Source of the DNA: Roseospira visakhapatnamensis | Lineage (GTDB): Bacteria; Pseudomonadota; Alphaproteobacteria; Rhodospirillales; Rhodospirillaceae | Direction of reading: 5' to 3' | Assembly: GCF_014197915.1 (NCBI RefSeq) | Contig: NZ_JACIGK010000034.1 | Coordinates: 1-32,867, forward strand | Length of the DNA stretch: 32,867 nucleotides | Shown: positions 21,141 to 30,422 of the stretch, piece by piece | Position numbering within the stretch: position 1 is the first letter of the stretch | How the letters are laid out: each line of letters begins with the position of its first letter | Notes under the pieces: generated by a model | What the model saw: only the letters and a program-made list of their open reading frames with translations | What the model was told of the DNA's origin: nothing | The model's database searches: none | Program-made: the position numbers and the translations under genes

Positions 21141-21698
21141 GGTATTAGTGGCGGATGAGTCAATCCGCTCGGCGTCGGCCTGGATCGCCAGACGCGCGCG
21201 CACCTCCTCGGCGAACCCGAAGGTTCCCAGGTCGGTCATGCGTTGAGGATACAGCACGCCGTCCAGGTGGTCGCATTCGTGCTGCAGGATACGGGCATGG
21301 AAACCCTCGGCCTCGCCCTCGGTCACCGACCCGTCGGCCGCCTGGCCGCGCCAGCGCAGGCGGGCGTGGCGCGGCACGCGCCCGGTCAGGCCGGGCAGCG
21401 AAAGGCAGGCCTCCCAATCCTCGGTCATCGCCGTTCCCAGCGGCTCCAGGACGGGATTGACGAGCACCCGCAAGGGAATCGCCTCACCGTTGTTGCGCTC
21501 GGCGGGCACGCGGTAGATTACCACCCGCAGGGGCACACCGACCTGCGGCGCCGCCAGGCCGATCCCCCCGCTGTCGTCGAGGGTCTCCAGCATGTCCGCC
21601 AGCAGTCTCTGGAGGTCTGGCGTGGTGGGGTCCGCCACCGGCCGGGCCGGCGTGGACAGGATCGGGTGGCCCATGCGGGCGATCGTGAAACTGGCCAT
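21123..21698 (-). CDS. def: Peptide deformylase
   Basis: 191 aa. It removes the formyl group from the N-terminal Met of new proteins, with a bound metal ion. The three family motifs are present: GGIGLAAPQ (44-52), EACLSLPG (96-103, with Cys98 as metal ligand; most relatives have EGCLS) and QHECDHLDG (139-147, with His140 and His144 as ligands and Glu141 as catalyst). The ATG at 21698 with AGGGG upstream gives the usual N-terminus (MASFTIARMG). The C-terminal tail after MTDLGTFGF is about 35 residues, and its last codons lie at the prophage junction, so the natural end may have been altered. Confidence 0.92.
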   Translation of the reverse strand: MASFTIARMGHPILSTPARPVADPTTPDLQRLLADMLETLDDSGGIGLAAPQVGVPLRVVIYRVPAERNNGEAIPLRVLVNPVLEPLGTAMTEDWEACLSLPGLTGRVPRHARLRWRGQAADGSVTEGEAEGFHARILQHECDHLDGVLYPQRMTDLGTFGFAEEVRARLAIQADAERIDSSATNTNGHGE

Positions 21699-22206
21699 GA
21701 CCCCTGGCATATATGCGCCGACGCCACGATGACAACAGGGACGCGACGATGCGACAAGGGCGAGACGCGCCGCGCCGGGGCTCCGGGCTTGACTGGGGGA
21801 TCCTGGCGGGTCCGCGCGCCGGCGGGGCCCTCGACCGCCCCGCCCCGATCGGCAGGCATGCCGTGACCGGTCGGTCGTCCGAATTCCGGGCCCCGCGCTC
21901 CACACGGCAAGCCTTCACAACCGCGCCTGCCCGTGGTAGCGTCCCTTCCCTTGGACGGCGTGGAAACACGCCGCTGCTTTTGTTTTGCCCGTCTGTGCGG
22001 CGGGCGGTGTGACCTTGCCCATCGTCTGTGGTCAAGCTCTGTTGGGGCAAGCCCCCAGAGAGCCGAGGCGTGTTGCGTCGCGTTGGACGCGACGAGGGTC
22101 TGGTCTACGCCGAAAGGACCGACCGGCGGGCCGGCGGACCGGTGTCACGGAGACAAGCGCATCGGGGGGAGATCCCCCGCATGGCGGACAGTAAGGAGGC
22201 ATTACC
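21699..22206. other. def-rpsU divergent intergenic region and structured rpsU leader
   Basis: 508 bp without a convincing gene. A promoter-like pair TTCACA (21914-21919), a 17-bp spacer and TAGCGT (21937-21942) faces rpsU. Downstream come several stable stems: CGGCGTG/CACGCCG (21956-21973), a CTCTG-TTGGGG...CCCC-CAGAG stem near 22033-22058, CGTCGCG/CGCGACG near 22077-22095, and CGGGGG/CCCCCG (22163-22179) just before the rpsU ribosome binding site. The transcript probably carries a long structured leader. I did not recognise a known riboswitch or small RNA. Confidence 0.5.
21956..21987 (+). terminator. Terminator-like hairpin upstream of rpsU
   Basis: A 7-bp stem CGGCGTG/CACGCCG closed by a GAAA tetraloop, followed five bases later by TTTTGTTTTG. 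This looks like an intrinsic terminator on the plus strand, yet no plus-strand gene precedes it. It may be an attenuator in the rpsU leader or the end of a small RNA. Confidence 0.5.
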
Positions 22207-22413
22207 CTGGTTCAGGTTCTCGTTCGCGACAACAATGTCGATCAGGCGCTGAAAGCTCTGAAGAAGAAGATGCAGCGCGAAGGTGTTTTCCGGGAAATGA
22301 AGCTGCGCCGCAACTTCGAGAAGCCCTCGGAGAAGCGCGCTCGTGAAAAGGCCGAGGCCGTTCGCCGCGCCCGCAAGCTGGAGCGCAAGCGGTTGGAACG
22401 GGAAGGCTTCTAG
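22207..22413 (+). CDS. rpsU: 30S ribosomal protein S21 (apparent CTG start)
   Basis: 68 aa, the usual size. S21 sits in the small ribosomal subunit near the anti-Shine-Dalgarno sequence and helps initiation. The sequence ([20 protein letters not shown], then [20 protein letters not shown] and a long Arg/Lys helix ending LEREGF) is unmistakable. No ATG, GTG or TTG is available: an in-frame TAA lies at 22192-22194, inside the region of AAGGAGG (22193-22199), and the first in-frame ATG is about codon 21. CTG at 22207 is seven bases from the ribosome binding site, the ideal distance; ATT at 22201 is too close. A non-standard start is therefore likely and may serve autoregulation. Confidence 0.92.
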   Translation: MVQVLVRDNNVDQALKALKKKMQREGVFREMKLRRNFEKPSEKRAREKAEAVRRARKLERKRLEREGF

Positions 22414-22422
22414 GCCCGCGCC

Positions 22423-22439
22423 GCGACCGGTCCGGTCGC
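22423..22439 (+). terminator. Stem after rpsU, possible terminator
   Basis: GCGACCGG (22423-22430), T, CCGGTCGC (22432-22439), ten bases after the rpsU stop. It is a strong GC stem without a clear T-tract. The remaining 245 bases to the next gene show nothing else that I recognise. Confidence 0.35.
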
Positions 22440-22684
22440 TGTCCGGCCCTCCCCTGCTCTCTCTCCGTGGCCATCACCCGCCGACCCCGGTTGTCCGTCA
22501 CGGCGCCGGGACTGATGTCGTGCGGGTGATGGGTTCGGTGGACTCGACATCGGCCACTCTTCCGTGACCGTGAGCCCGCGCCCCTTCACCCACCGCCTGA
22601 CTCCCCGGCCTCCACCGGCGGGCGGGCGATTCCGCGTGCCGCCAGGGACGAGGTGGTGCGCACGGCGGTGCCGGAGGTCGGAGT

Positions 22685-23719
22685 TTGCGTGTCATGGCGG
22701 CTTCCCCGCGCTCTCTCTGGCGTCACCTGTCGGCGCTCCTGAAGGCGGCGCTGTCGCTGGGCCTGCTGGCGCTGATCCTGGTTGGCGTGGATCTCGGCGC
22801 GTTGTGGGCGCGCCTGGACGTGGCCTTGCTGCCGGCTGCCCTGGCGGCGCTTGGGCTGTTGCAAGTCCAGGCCCTGGGCGCGGCGCTCCGCTGGCGCCTG
22901 GTGCTCGCGGCCCATGACCGCCCCCTGCCCTACACGACCACCTGGCGCAACGTGCTGCTCGGCCTGTTCGGCAACCAGGCCATGCCGTCCACCATCGGTG
23001 GCGATGCGTTGCGCATCTGGAACGCCTGGCGGCTCGGTCTGCCGCTGGGCCTGGCCACCCGGTCGCTGGTGGTCGACCGGGTGTTCAGTTTCCTCGGCCT
23101 GATCCTGCTGTGCGCGGCCGGCCTGCCGGTGCTCATCGCGACCGCCGGCGATCCCCTGGTGACGCGTGGCCTGCTGGTCCTGGTGCTGGGCGGCCTGGGC
23201 TGTCTGGCGATCCTGCTGTCCCTGCGGTTCTTGCCAAGGGCGGTGGCGTCGTGGCGCGGCGTCGGCGCCGTCGTCGCCCTGTCCGAATCCACGTGGCGCG
23301 TGCTGGGGCATCGCCGTCTGGCGCCGCCGGTCCTGGGCCTGATGCTGCTGCCCCACCTCATCGACATCACCGTGACCTGGGGATTCGCCCGGGCGCTGGG
23401 CGCGGACATCCCCTGGGCCGAGATGGCGCTGGTGTTCCCGCCGGCCATCCTGGTCGCCGCCGTGCCGGTCTCCATCGCCGGCTGGGGCCTGCGCGAGGGG
23501 GCCCTGGTGCTGGGCTTCGGCCTGATCGGCCAGCCCGCCGACGTGGCGCTGGCGTGCTCGTTGTTCTACGGTGTCTCGGCGGTGATCACCGGCCTGATCG
23601 GCGGCGCGGTGTGGAGCCTGGGCGACCGGGACGGCCTGGCGTCGCTCAGGCGCGGCCGCGCCGAGGCGGCGGCCCTGACGGACACGCCGGCGCCGACCGA
23701 TCAATCTACTAGTAGATAG
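22685..23719 (+). CDS. Lysylphosphatidylglycerol-synthase-type transmembrane domain protein (UPF0104-like)
   Basis: 344 aa with about eight membrane helices. The family covers the flippase half of MprF and free-standing relatives thought to move lipids or lipid-linked molecules across the inner membrane. Typical features are the first helix ending ILVGVDLGALWARLD, the WRLVLAAHDRPLPYTTTWRNVLLGLFGNQAMPSTIGGDALRIW region with the conserved F-N-Q-x-x-P-S-x-x-G-G-D-x-x-R, the LVVDRVFSFLGL segment, and VPVSIAGWGLREGALVLGF near the C-terminus. There is no aminoacyl-transferase domain. TTG at 22685 lies seven bases from GGAGG; ATG at 22694 is an alternative start. The gene ends within the palindrome TCTACTAGTAGA. 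Confidence 0.85.
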   Translation: MRVMAASPRSLWRHLSALLKAALSLGLLALILVGVDLGALWARLDVALLPAALAALGLLQVQALGAALRWRLVLAAHDRPLPYTTTWRNVLLGLFGNQAMPSTIGGDALRIWNAWRLGLPLGLATRSLVVDRVFSFLGLILLCAAGLPVLIATAGDPLVTRGLLVLVLGGLGCLAILLSLRFLPRAVASWRGVGAVVALSESTWRVLGHRRLAPPVLGLMLLPHLIDITVTWGFARALGADIPWAEMALVFPPAILVAAVPVSIAGWGLREGALVLGFGLIGQPADVALACSLFYGVSAVITGLIGGAVWSLGDRDGLASLRRGRAEAAALTDTPAPTDQSTSR

Positions 23720-23728
23720 ACGGATCCA

Positions 23729-25009
23729 TCATTCCGGCCGTTCCCCGGGCTTCGGCGTCAAGCCGTAGGGCTCCACCAGCGTCCACACGTGCGGCGGGAT
23801 CATGGCTTTCATCCGCAGCGGCTGTTCGCGCCGCAGATGGATGACGGTCTCGGCGGCCTTCATCTCCAGTCGCGCGCGGGCGATCTCCAGGCCACGCGGC
23901 CCCACCCGGGGCATGAGAACGGCCATCAAGGGCCGCAGCCAGTTGGGCATGCCGCGCACGGGCATGCCGCCGGCGGCGCGTTCGGTGTTGGTGATGAACC
24001 CCTGCACCGAACTGGTCCGGTGTCCGGCACTGGTGAGCGGCTCAACCGCCACCTCGTCGCCCAGCAGCCCCAGCAGGTCCTCGCCACGCTCGTTGCGCAC
24101 CAGCAGCCACTGCTTCCCGCGCCCCGCCAGATAACCCACCGTGATGTCGGCCAGGGCGTTGGTGTAGTCCACGCAGGTCCGGCAGGGGAGCGGGAAGAAA
24201 TCGCGCGGCAGCTTGGAGATGGGCAGCTTGAGGAACGGGATCAGCCGCGTCGTGCCGTCCGTGAACCGAAGCTCCACACAGTAGTCGGCGCGGAACTCCA
24301 GGTAGGTGACCTCGGCCGGGCGCTCGGTGAGCAGCCCCAGGAACGTATGGAAGTTCTCGGTGGTGGTGTTGTCCGAGCAGGGCGTTCCGATGACGTACAG
24401 GCGCTCGAACCCCAGGTCCCGCTCCAGCACGCGCAGGGCGTGCACCTGGCAGGGAATGCCGATCACCGCCAGGCGGCGGATCCCGGCCTCCCGGGCCGGT
24501 TGCAGCAGGGCCAACAGGGGGGCGTAGCCCATGCGCATGCCCCGGCAGGCGGCCATGTCCTCGGCGCGCGTCACCAGCACCGGCCGCGGCCGCCATCTGT
24601 CGTCGGGATCGGCGGTCACGCACAAGACGGCGTCCACGGCATCGGTTTCCAGCAGACGCTGGCCGATGCGGGTGGTGATGCCGGTCCACTGGGCGCCCGG
24701 CCGGGGCTCCTTCAGGGCGGCGCGGACCATGCGCCGGAAGGGGCCGAAGAACACCTCGTCGGCGCGGCGCGGATCACGCGGGCGGCCGTGCACGCGCCGT
24801 TCCAGGGTCGCGTAATCGGGGCGGATGAACTGGCAGGCCCGGCCGCACGCCTTTTCCTGGTCGGTCCGGGACAGGCCGCAGTCCGTGCACAACAGGCGCG
24901 GCAGCGGCTCGCGAAGGGGCGGCGTCCACGGGGATGACGGACGAGATGGGTCCGTCGCCTGGTCAGGGTCGGCGGAGAATACGGCGGGGGAGCTGGTCTG
25001 GGTGGTCAT
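23729..25009 (-). CDS. bciB: 3,8-divinyl chlorophyllide 8-vinyl reductase, BciB type
   Basis: 426 aa. An iron-sulfur flavoprotein of the F420 hydrogenase/dehydrogenase beta-subunit family; BciB reduces the 8-vinyl group during (bacterio)chlorophyll synthesis. Cysteine motifs CTDCG and ACGRAC (Cys41, 44, 55, 59) and PCRTC (Cys276, 279) fit iron-sulfur clusters. Segments typical of BciB include GAQWTGI, a VIGIPCQVHALR strand-helix, YVIGTPCSDNTTTENFHTFL, and DYTNALADITVGYL followed by QWLLVRNERGEDLL. Related enzymes are 7-hydroxymethyl-chlorophyll reductase and true F420 hydrogenase subunits, but the match along the whole length favours BciB. The start at 25009 has AGAGGT upstream. It implies a phototrophic host. 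Confidence 0.85.
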   Translation of the reverse strand: MTTQTSSPAVFSADPDQATDPSRPSSPWTPPLREPLPRLLCTDCGLSRTDQEKACGRACQFIRPDYATLERRVHGRPRDPRRADEVFFGPFRRMVRAALKEPRPGAQWTGITTRIGQRLLETDAVDAVLCVTADPDDRWRPRPVLVTRAEDMAACRGMRMGYAPLLALLQPAREAGIRRLAVIGIPCQVHALRVLERDLGFERLYVIGTPCSDNTTTENFHTFLGLLTERPAEVTYLEFRADYCVELRFTDGTTRLIPFLKLPISKLPRDFFPLPCRTCVDYTNALADITVGYLAGRGKQWLLVRNERGEDLLGLLGDEVAVEPLTSAGHRTSSVQGFITNTERAAGGMPVRGMPNWLRPLMAVLMPRVGPRGLEIARARLEMKAAETVIHLRREQPLRMKAMIPPHVWTLVEPYGLTPKPGERPE

Positions 25010-25231
25010 GGGGACCTCTTGGCGTGGCCGGGGACGCGTCCGCCCCCCGGTGCCACGAAGTTACCACGGTCCGGTCATGCCGTGGCCATGCGGGCGAGCG
25101 ATCCTGAAAGTCGTGAACCGTGACGCTGAACCGATGTGCCCCGGCGGACATGTGATGGCCGGGGCGAACCGTCTTCTCCTCCTCCTTGACTGACCCGGGT
25201 TCGTGGTCATGGGATCTCGTCACGGGACGTC

Positions 25232-26353
25232 TCATGCGGCACGACCCGGGTTTCTTTTGCCCGGCGTGATCTTGTCGGCCGTGTGCGGACTGTCAAGGGA
25301 GGCGGGATCGTAGCTGGACAGCGCCACGGGCGCCTCATGCCCCTTGATCGGGACGGCCCCGACCTCGACCCGGGTCCACCCGGGCACGGTGGCGGGCAGT
25401 TGCGCCGCCAGCGCCGACGGCAGCAGCAGCCAGCGGTCGAGGCTCTTGGTGGTCTGCTCCAGGCGCGCGGCGGTGTTCACGGTATCCCCGAAGTAGACGA
25501 TCTCCAGCTTGCCGTCGCCGCACTCGCCGGCCACCACGGGTCCGCCGTTCAGCGCCGCCCGGATCCGTGGCGCGATGCCGTGGTGCCGCCGGTACCACGG
25601 CGCGCGCCGCTCCAGGAGGGTGCGCATCTCCAGGGCACAGCGCAGGCAGCGGCCGTCACGCACCGCCGCCTCCATCGGCCAGGTCACCACGACCTGATCG
25701 CCCACATAGCGGTGGACCTCGCCGCCATGGGCGGTGATCACCGCATCCAGGTCGAAAAACACGCGGCTGATCAGGGCGTGGGTGCGCACGTCGCCCAGGC
25801 ACAGGGCGATGGACGAGGACTCGGCAATGTCGGCGAACAGGAACACCCGGGTTTCCCGCGTCGGCCGCGCGTACCGGCCCATCACGATGTTCCTCAACAC
25901 CCGCCCGCCGATCATCCGCCGGGTCAGCATGACGAAGTGGATGACCAGCGCGATCATGAACGACACCAGGGCATCCAGGGGCAGGTAGTCCCGGATGTAG
26001 ACCCGGGGGTCGCCCCCGGAGTCGGCCAACAGCCAGGTGTTGTACGCCAACAGGGTCCCGACGATGATCCCCGTGTAGGCGATGGTCTTGATCACCAGGC
26101 GCACCGGGAACGGCAACCGCCGGAGCGGCACCCCGCGCGGCGCATGCCAGATCATGATTTCCAGAAGGCCGATGAGGGTGGTGATGGTGGCCCCGTTGAG
26201 CAGGCCGGCGCGCGCCGCCGTCAGGCTGAAGTCGAAGGGGAACAGGTTCAGCGTGGACAGCGCGGCCACATACCCCACGCCCGCGACCCCGCCGGCGAGG
26301 GTGATCCAGGCCAGGCTGACCAGCTTTCGGCTCAGGCGAGGGGGGCGGTTCAT
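25232..26353 (-). CDS. Membrane-bound class III adenylate/guanylate cyclase
   Basis: 373 aa. It makes cyclic AMP (or cyclic GMP) in the cytoplasm from an inner-membrane anchor. Four membrane helices occupy about residues 10-150. The catalytic domain follows: FLFADIAESSSIA with the first metal-binding Asp175, HRYVGDQVVV with the second, Asp219, and YFGDTVNTAARLEQ with the transition-state Asn and Arg region. No other sensor domain is seen. ATG at 26353 with AGGG upstream was chosen; an ATG at 26467 would add 38 unconvincing residues. Substrate choice cannot be settled by eye. Confidence 0.88.
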   Translation of the reverse strand: MNRPPRLSRKLVSLAWITLAGGVAGVGYVAALSTLNLFPFDFSLTAARAGLLNGATITTLIGLLEIMIWHAPRGVPLRRLPFPVRLVIKTIAYTGIIVGTLLAYNTWLLADSGGDPRVYIRDYLPLDALVSFMIALVIHFVMLTRRMIGGRVLRNIVMGRYARPTRETRVFLFADIAESSSIALCLGDVRTHALISRVFFDLDAVITAHGGEVHRYVGDQVVVTWPMEAAVRDGRCLRCALEMRTLLERRAPWYRRHHGIAPRIRAALNGGPVVAGECGDGKLEIVYFGDTVNTAARLEQTTKSLDRWLLLPSALAAQLPATVPGWTRVEVGAVPIKGHEAPVALSSYDPASLDSPHTADKITPGKRNPGRAA

Positions 26354-26495
26354 GAACGACCCTTTCACGGTGCCGGTCGTCCGGAGACCCCTGCCATCCC
26401 GTGCGCCGGCCAGGGCGACCCATCGCATCCGGCCCACAGCGTAGCCGGAGTCATCCATGGCGGGCAAACATAACCAAAAACGCCCATGGAGACCC

Positions 26496-27164
26496 CTACG
26501 CCACGGCCTGTTTCAAGGCCGCCGCCGCCGCCCAGGGACACAGGGCCAGGCCCCCCAGAAGCAACGCGCCCAGGATCATCAACTGCGGCGTCGCGTCCAG
26601 CCCCATGACCGCCGCCTCCACCGCCGAAACCCCGAACACCAGGATCGGCACGTACAGCGGCAACACCAGCAACGACAGCAGGACTCCGCCCCGCCGCGCG
26701 CCCAGGATCAAGGCCGCGCCGACGCCGCCGATCAGGCTGAGCGACGGCGTGCCCAGGGCCATGGCCGCCAGCAACACCCCGTAGCCCTCGGCCCGCATGT
26801 GCAGCAGCAGCGCCAGCACGGGCGAGGCCACCATGAGCGGCAGGCCGGTGGTCAGCCAGTGGGCCACCATCTTGCCGACCACCAGCACCAGGGTCGGCGT
26901 GGGGGTCAGGGTCAGGAGATCCAGGCTGCCGTCCTCGTAATCGGCCTGGAACAGCCGATCCAGCGACAGCAGGGCGGCCAGAAGCGCGGTCACCCAGACC
27001 ACGCCGCTGCTGATCCGCTCCAGCACCGCCTGTTCCGGGCCGACGCCGAAGGGAAACAACGTCACCGTGATGACGAAGAAAGCCACCACCATCAGGCTGT
27101 CGGCGCCCTGGCGCAAGGCCAGGCGCAGGTCGCGGCGCAACACCGCCAAAAGGGCCGTCATCAT
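26496..27164 (-). CDS. ccmB: Haem exporter membrane subunit CcmB
   Basis: 222 aa, the standard length, with six membrane helices. With CcmA it forms the ABC transporter of cytochrome c maturation system I, working with CcmC and CcmD to release haem-loaded CcmE. Family segments: LRRDLRLALRQGADSLMVVAFFVITVTLFPFGVGPE near the start, DRLFQADYEDGSLDLL and ALGTPSLSLIGGVGAAL. The start overlaps the ccmA stop as ATGA. ccmC would be expected downstream but the next gene to the left is the cyclase, so the rest of the ccm set lies elsewhere. Confidence 0.93.
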   Translation of the reverse strand: MMTALLAVLRRDLRLALRQGADSLMVVAFFVITVTLFPFGVGPEQAVLERISSGVVWVTALLAALLSLDRLFQADYEDGSLDLLTLTPTPTLVLVVGKMVAHWLTTGLPLMVASPVLALLLHMRAEGYGVLLAAMALGTPSLSLIGGVGAALILGARRGGVLLSLLVLPLYVPILVFGVSAVEAAVMGLDATPQLMILGALLLGGLALCPWAAAAALKQAVA

Positions 27165-27946
27165 GCCGGGCTCTCCGCCAGGTGGGCCGCGCGCATCTCC
27201 GGATCGGCGTGCAGATCCAGCGGATCGACCGCGAAGGCATCCAGATCCAGCACGCGCGCGCCCGGCAGGTCCACGGTCTGGTGCGTCGACAGGGCGATCA
27301 TGCCGCCCCGCGCCCGGTGTTCGGCCAGCAGGTCCTCCAGGATGCGGACCGAGGCCCGGTCCAGGGCCGTCGTCGGCTCGTCCATCAGCCACAGGGGCGC
27401 CGGCGCCGCCAGCAGGCGCGCCAGATTGAGCCGTCGCCGCTGTCCCGCCGACAGCATCCGCCCCGGGACATCGGCCAGCCGGGTCAGATCCAGCCGTGCC
27501 AGCGCCTCGGCGACGGCCGCGTCCAGGGCGGCGCGCGAGGGCGCCGTCTCGGCGCAGACACGAGCCCAGAAGCGCAGGGTCTCGGCGGCGGTCAGCACCG
27601 GCTTGACGGCGTCCGTGTGGCCCACATAGCGGGTCCGGGCGTGGTGGCGCTCCGGATCGGCGCGGACCGGACCATCGTGCCACCCCAGTTCGCCGGCCAA
27701 GGGGCGCAGCAACCCGGCCATCAGGCGCAGCAGCGATGACTTGCCCGAGCCATTGGGACCCAGCAAGAGCAGGGCCTCCCCGGGACCCAGGCCGAAGCCC
27801 AGATTGCCGAACACGATCCGCTCGCCGCGCAGGCACACCAGCCCGCGCCCCTCGAACCGCAGATCCGGGAACCGCAGATCCGTGGCGAAGGTGGTGGCGG
27901 GGGGGGATGGGGCGGTCGCGGATGCCGGCGGCGGATGATGACGCAT
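27161..27946 (-). CDS. ccmA: Haem exporter ATP-binding subunit CcmA
   Basis: 261 aa from this start. ABC ATPase with Walker A GPNGSGKSS, Q-loop region, signature LSAGQRRRLNLARL, Walker B LWLMDEPTT and an H-switch STHQ. It powers the CcmAB complex, which releases haem-loaded CcmE during cytochrome c maturation. The N-terminus is longer than usual by about 40 residues because of a Pro/Ala-rich leader, and a 15-bp direct duplication (27854-27867 and 27869-27882) gives a repeated DLRF. The true start may be further in. No good ribosome binding site is seen for ATG 27946 or 27961. Confidence 0.9.
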   Translation of the reverse strand: MRHHPPPASATAPSPPATTFATDLRFPDLRFEGRGLVCLRGERIVFGNLGFGLGPGEALLLLGPNGSGKSSLLRLMAGLLRPLAGELGWHDGPVRADPERHHARTRYVGHTDAVKPVLTAAETLRFWARVCAETAPSRAALDAAVAEALARLDLTRLADVPGRMLSAGQRRRLNLARLLAAPAPLWLMDEPTTALDRASVRILEDLLAEHRARGGMIALSTHQTVDLPGARVLDLDAFAVDPLDLHADPEMRAAHLAESPA

Positions 27947-28070
27947 GATGCGCGGGACCATACGCAACGCCGGCACGAATGGGAAGGCGGTGACGCGGGG
28001 TGGGTCGTGGCCGTCGCCGGCACCGGGGTGATGTCCTTGTCCCGGTGCCGTCCAGACGCGCCGGCCAGTC

Positions 28071-30422
28071 CTATCGTGATCCCCGCGTCCGGACGAAGGC
28101 CGCCACGCGCTGGCTCTCGGCCTCATCCAGGTCCAGGCGGATGTGCGTGGAGGTCTCCGTCCGCGCGACCACGACACCCGCCAGCGTCCCCAACTCGGGC
28201 ACGCTGACGCGGAATTCGCTGCCCCGCGCCGTGTCCACGGCCCGGTCCAGGGTGCCGACGCCGCTGGGGGCCAGATCCTGGAGCAGGCACGACCGCGACA
28301 ACCCGTCGGCCAGGGTGACCGTGACCGCCACGTTGACGGTGCGCAGGGCGTTGGACTGACGATCCTCACCCGTGCCCGCGTTGGTGATGCGGGTCAGGGC
28401 GGCCTGCATCTGTTCCACGCGCTGACGGACGTCCTGGGCCGAATCCTCGACCGAGCGCGCATGCTGTCCGGTGGTCTCGGCGCTGCGCGAGACGGCGCCG
28501 ATGCCCGACGTGGCCGCCTGGGTGCCCAGCGCGGCCTGTTGCGCACTCTGGCTGATCTCGCCCGTGGCGGCGGTCTGTTCCTCCACCGCCGCCGATATCG
28601 CCGTGGTGATTTCGTTGATCTCGCCGATCACCGACACGATCCCCTGGATCGCCTCCACCGCCTCGCTGGTCGCCGTCTGCATGCCGCCGATCTGGCCCTC
28701 GATCTCCTCGGTCGCGTTGGCGGTCTGCGAGGCCAGGATCTTGACCTCGTTGGCGACCACGGCGAAGCCCTTGCCGGCCGAGCCGGCGCGCGCCGCCTCG
28801 ATCGTCGCGTTCAGCGCCAGCAGGTTGGTCTGCTTGGCGATTCCGCTGATGAGACTGACCACCGCGCCGATCTGGTGGGCGGCCGAGACCAGGCCCTTGA
28901 TGCGGTCGTTGGTGGTTTCCGCCTGCCGGGCGGCGCGATGGACGATGGCCGAGGCACCGGCGACCTGGCGGCTGATCTCGCCGATGGACCCGGCCATCTG
29001 CTCGGCGGCGGCGGCCACGGCATCCACGCTGGTGGCGGCGTCGCGGGCGGCGCCGGCGGCGGACTCGGCCCCGTGCTCGGTGTGCCCCACGGCGTCCTTC
29101 ATGGCCACGGCGGCTTCGTGCATGGCGTGGGACTGTCGCTCCACCACGCCGATGGCGCTGCGCACCTCTTCCTCCAGGGCATTGGTCAAGGCGAACATCT
29201 CGCTCTTGACGCGGCGGGCATTGCGCCGGTGCAGGGCATCCTGTTCGGCCTGAAGGCGTTCGATTTCCTGGCTGTTTTCCTTGAAGACCGCCACCGAGCG
29301 GGCCAGGGCGCCGATCTCGTCAGGGCGCGTCGTGCCGGGGATGTCCTGGTGCAGGTCACCGGCGGCGATACGCTCGGTGACGCCGGTCACGGCCACCAGG
29401 GGCCGGGCAATGCTGCCGCCCACCAGCCACAGCACGAGCGCCGTTACCAGCACGCACAGCCCGGCGGCGACCACCATGGACAGCTGCAAGGCGTTGGCGC
29501 TGGCCAGGATTTCATGGGCGGGCGCATGGACCATGGCCACCCAGGTCGCGTCCTCGGTCGCGAACCGGACCGGCAGCATCACCACCATGTGCTCGTCGCC
29601 GTCGACATCCATATGACGAACCACGGTTTCGCCGCCGACGGCCTCGCGAAACATCGCGGACAGGGGGGACTCCGTCATGGTCTTGCCGAGGCGGGCGCTG
29701 TCCGGATGAGAGACCCACTGTCCGGCCTCGCTCAGCAGGGCGCCGGTCCCGGTTTCGAAGATCCGGACCTGGGCGATGCCCGCCTGCAAGTCGTCCAGCG
29801 CCAGGTCGATGGTGGTCACGCCCACCGGTCGGCCGTCCCGATACACCGGCGCGGAGGCCGTGGTCATGAGGACGTCCCGATCGCCGACCGGGTACAGGTA
29901 GGGCTCGGTCAGCACGTCGGCGCGGCGTGCGATCGGCAGGTCGTACCACGCCTCCGAGCCGGAGTCGCCGCCCATGACCAGGGGCTCCCACGAGACGCCG
30001 CCGCCGTCGCGGTAGAAGTACGGAACGAGGCGCCCGTCGGCGTCGCTGAATCCCGTCGCCTGATGGTCGGCATCGGCGCCGATGGTGTCGGGGGCCAGCC
30101 CCACACCGCCGCCGACGACCCCGGGATTGCGCCGAATGGTCTCCCGCACCACACCGCCATAGGCGTCACGATCAGACACCCCGGCGATGATCAGTCCCTC
30201 CAGCGCCGACGCCATGGTGCGGGCCAGGGCCAGGGCCTCGCCGATCCGGTCCTGCGTCAAGCCACCGATTTCCTTGGCCTGCCGGGTCAGGATCTCATGG
30301 CCCGTGTCGTTGGCGAAGGTGGTTTGCTGAACCGAGACGAAGCTGATGATGATGACGAAGCAGGCCACGACCACGGTGATCGCGGACAAGGCGATGCGTC
30401 GCGCAAGGGTCAGGGTGATCAT
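28071..30422 (-). CDS. Methyl-accepting chemotaxis protein with C-terminal PilZ-like domain
   Basis: 783 aa. Membrane helix 1 at about 11-31, a periplasmic Cache-type sensor region to about 310 (with [15 protein letters not shown].., WYDLPI and a later [20 protein letters not shown]), membrane helix 2 at 312-335, HAMP at about 335-390, then a long coiled-coil signalling domain. Its tip reads [36 protein letters not shown], which is diagnostic. The last 90 residues ([28 protein letters not shown] and on) resemble PilZ, a cyclic-di-GMP-binding domain, though the N-terminal RxxxR motif is not evident. This suggests cross-talk between chemotaxis and cyclic-di-GMP. Confidence 0.92.
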   Translation of the reverse strand: MITLTLARRIALSAITVVVACFVIIISFVSVQQTTFANDTGHEILTRQAKEIGGLTQDRIGEALALARTMASALEGLIIAGVSDRDAYGGVVRETIRRNPGVVGGGVGLAPDTIGADADHQATGFSDADGRLVPYFYRDGGGVSWEPLVMGGDSGSEAWYDLPIARRADVLTEPYLYPVGDRDVLMTTASAPVYRDGRPVGVTTIDLALDDLQAGIAQVRIFETGTGALLSEAGQWVSHPDSARLGKTMTESPLSAMFREAVGGETVVRHMDVDGDEHMVVMLPVRFATEDATWVAMVHAPAHEILASANALQLSMVVAAGLCVLVTALVLWLVGGSIARPLVAVTGVTERIAAGDLHQDIPGTTRPDEIGALARSVAVFKENSQEIERLQAEQDALHRRNARRVKSEMFALTNALEEEVRSAIGVVERQSHAMHEAAVAMKDAVGHTEHGAESAAGAARDAATSVDAVAAAAEQMAGSIGEISRQVAGASAIVHRAARQAETTNDRIKGLVSAAHQIGAVVSLISGIAKQTNLLALNATIEAARAGSAGKGFAVVANEVKILASQTANATEEIEGQIGGMQTATSEAVEAIQGIVSVIGEINEITTAISAAVEEQTAATGEISQSAQQAALGTQAATSGIGAVSRSAETTGQHARSVEDSAQDVRQRVEQMQAALTRITNAGTGEDRQSNALRTVNVAVTVTLADGLSRSCLLQDLAPSGVGTLDRAVDTARGSEFRVSVPELGTLAGVVVARTETSTHIRLDLDEAESQRVAAFVRTRGSR

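Noticed and set aside
23705-23716. Palindrome TCTACTAGTAGA at the end of the UPF0104-like gene
   Set aside because: Only 12 bp with no loop, so it is a poor terminator; probably incidental although it lies between convergent genes.
27854-27882. 14-bp direct duplication in the ccmA leader
   Set aside because: Small local slippage giving a repeated DLRF; no sign of functional meaning.
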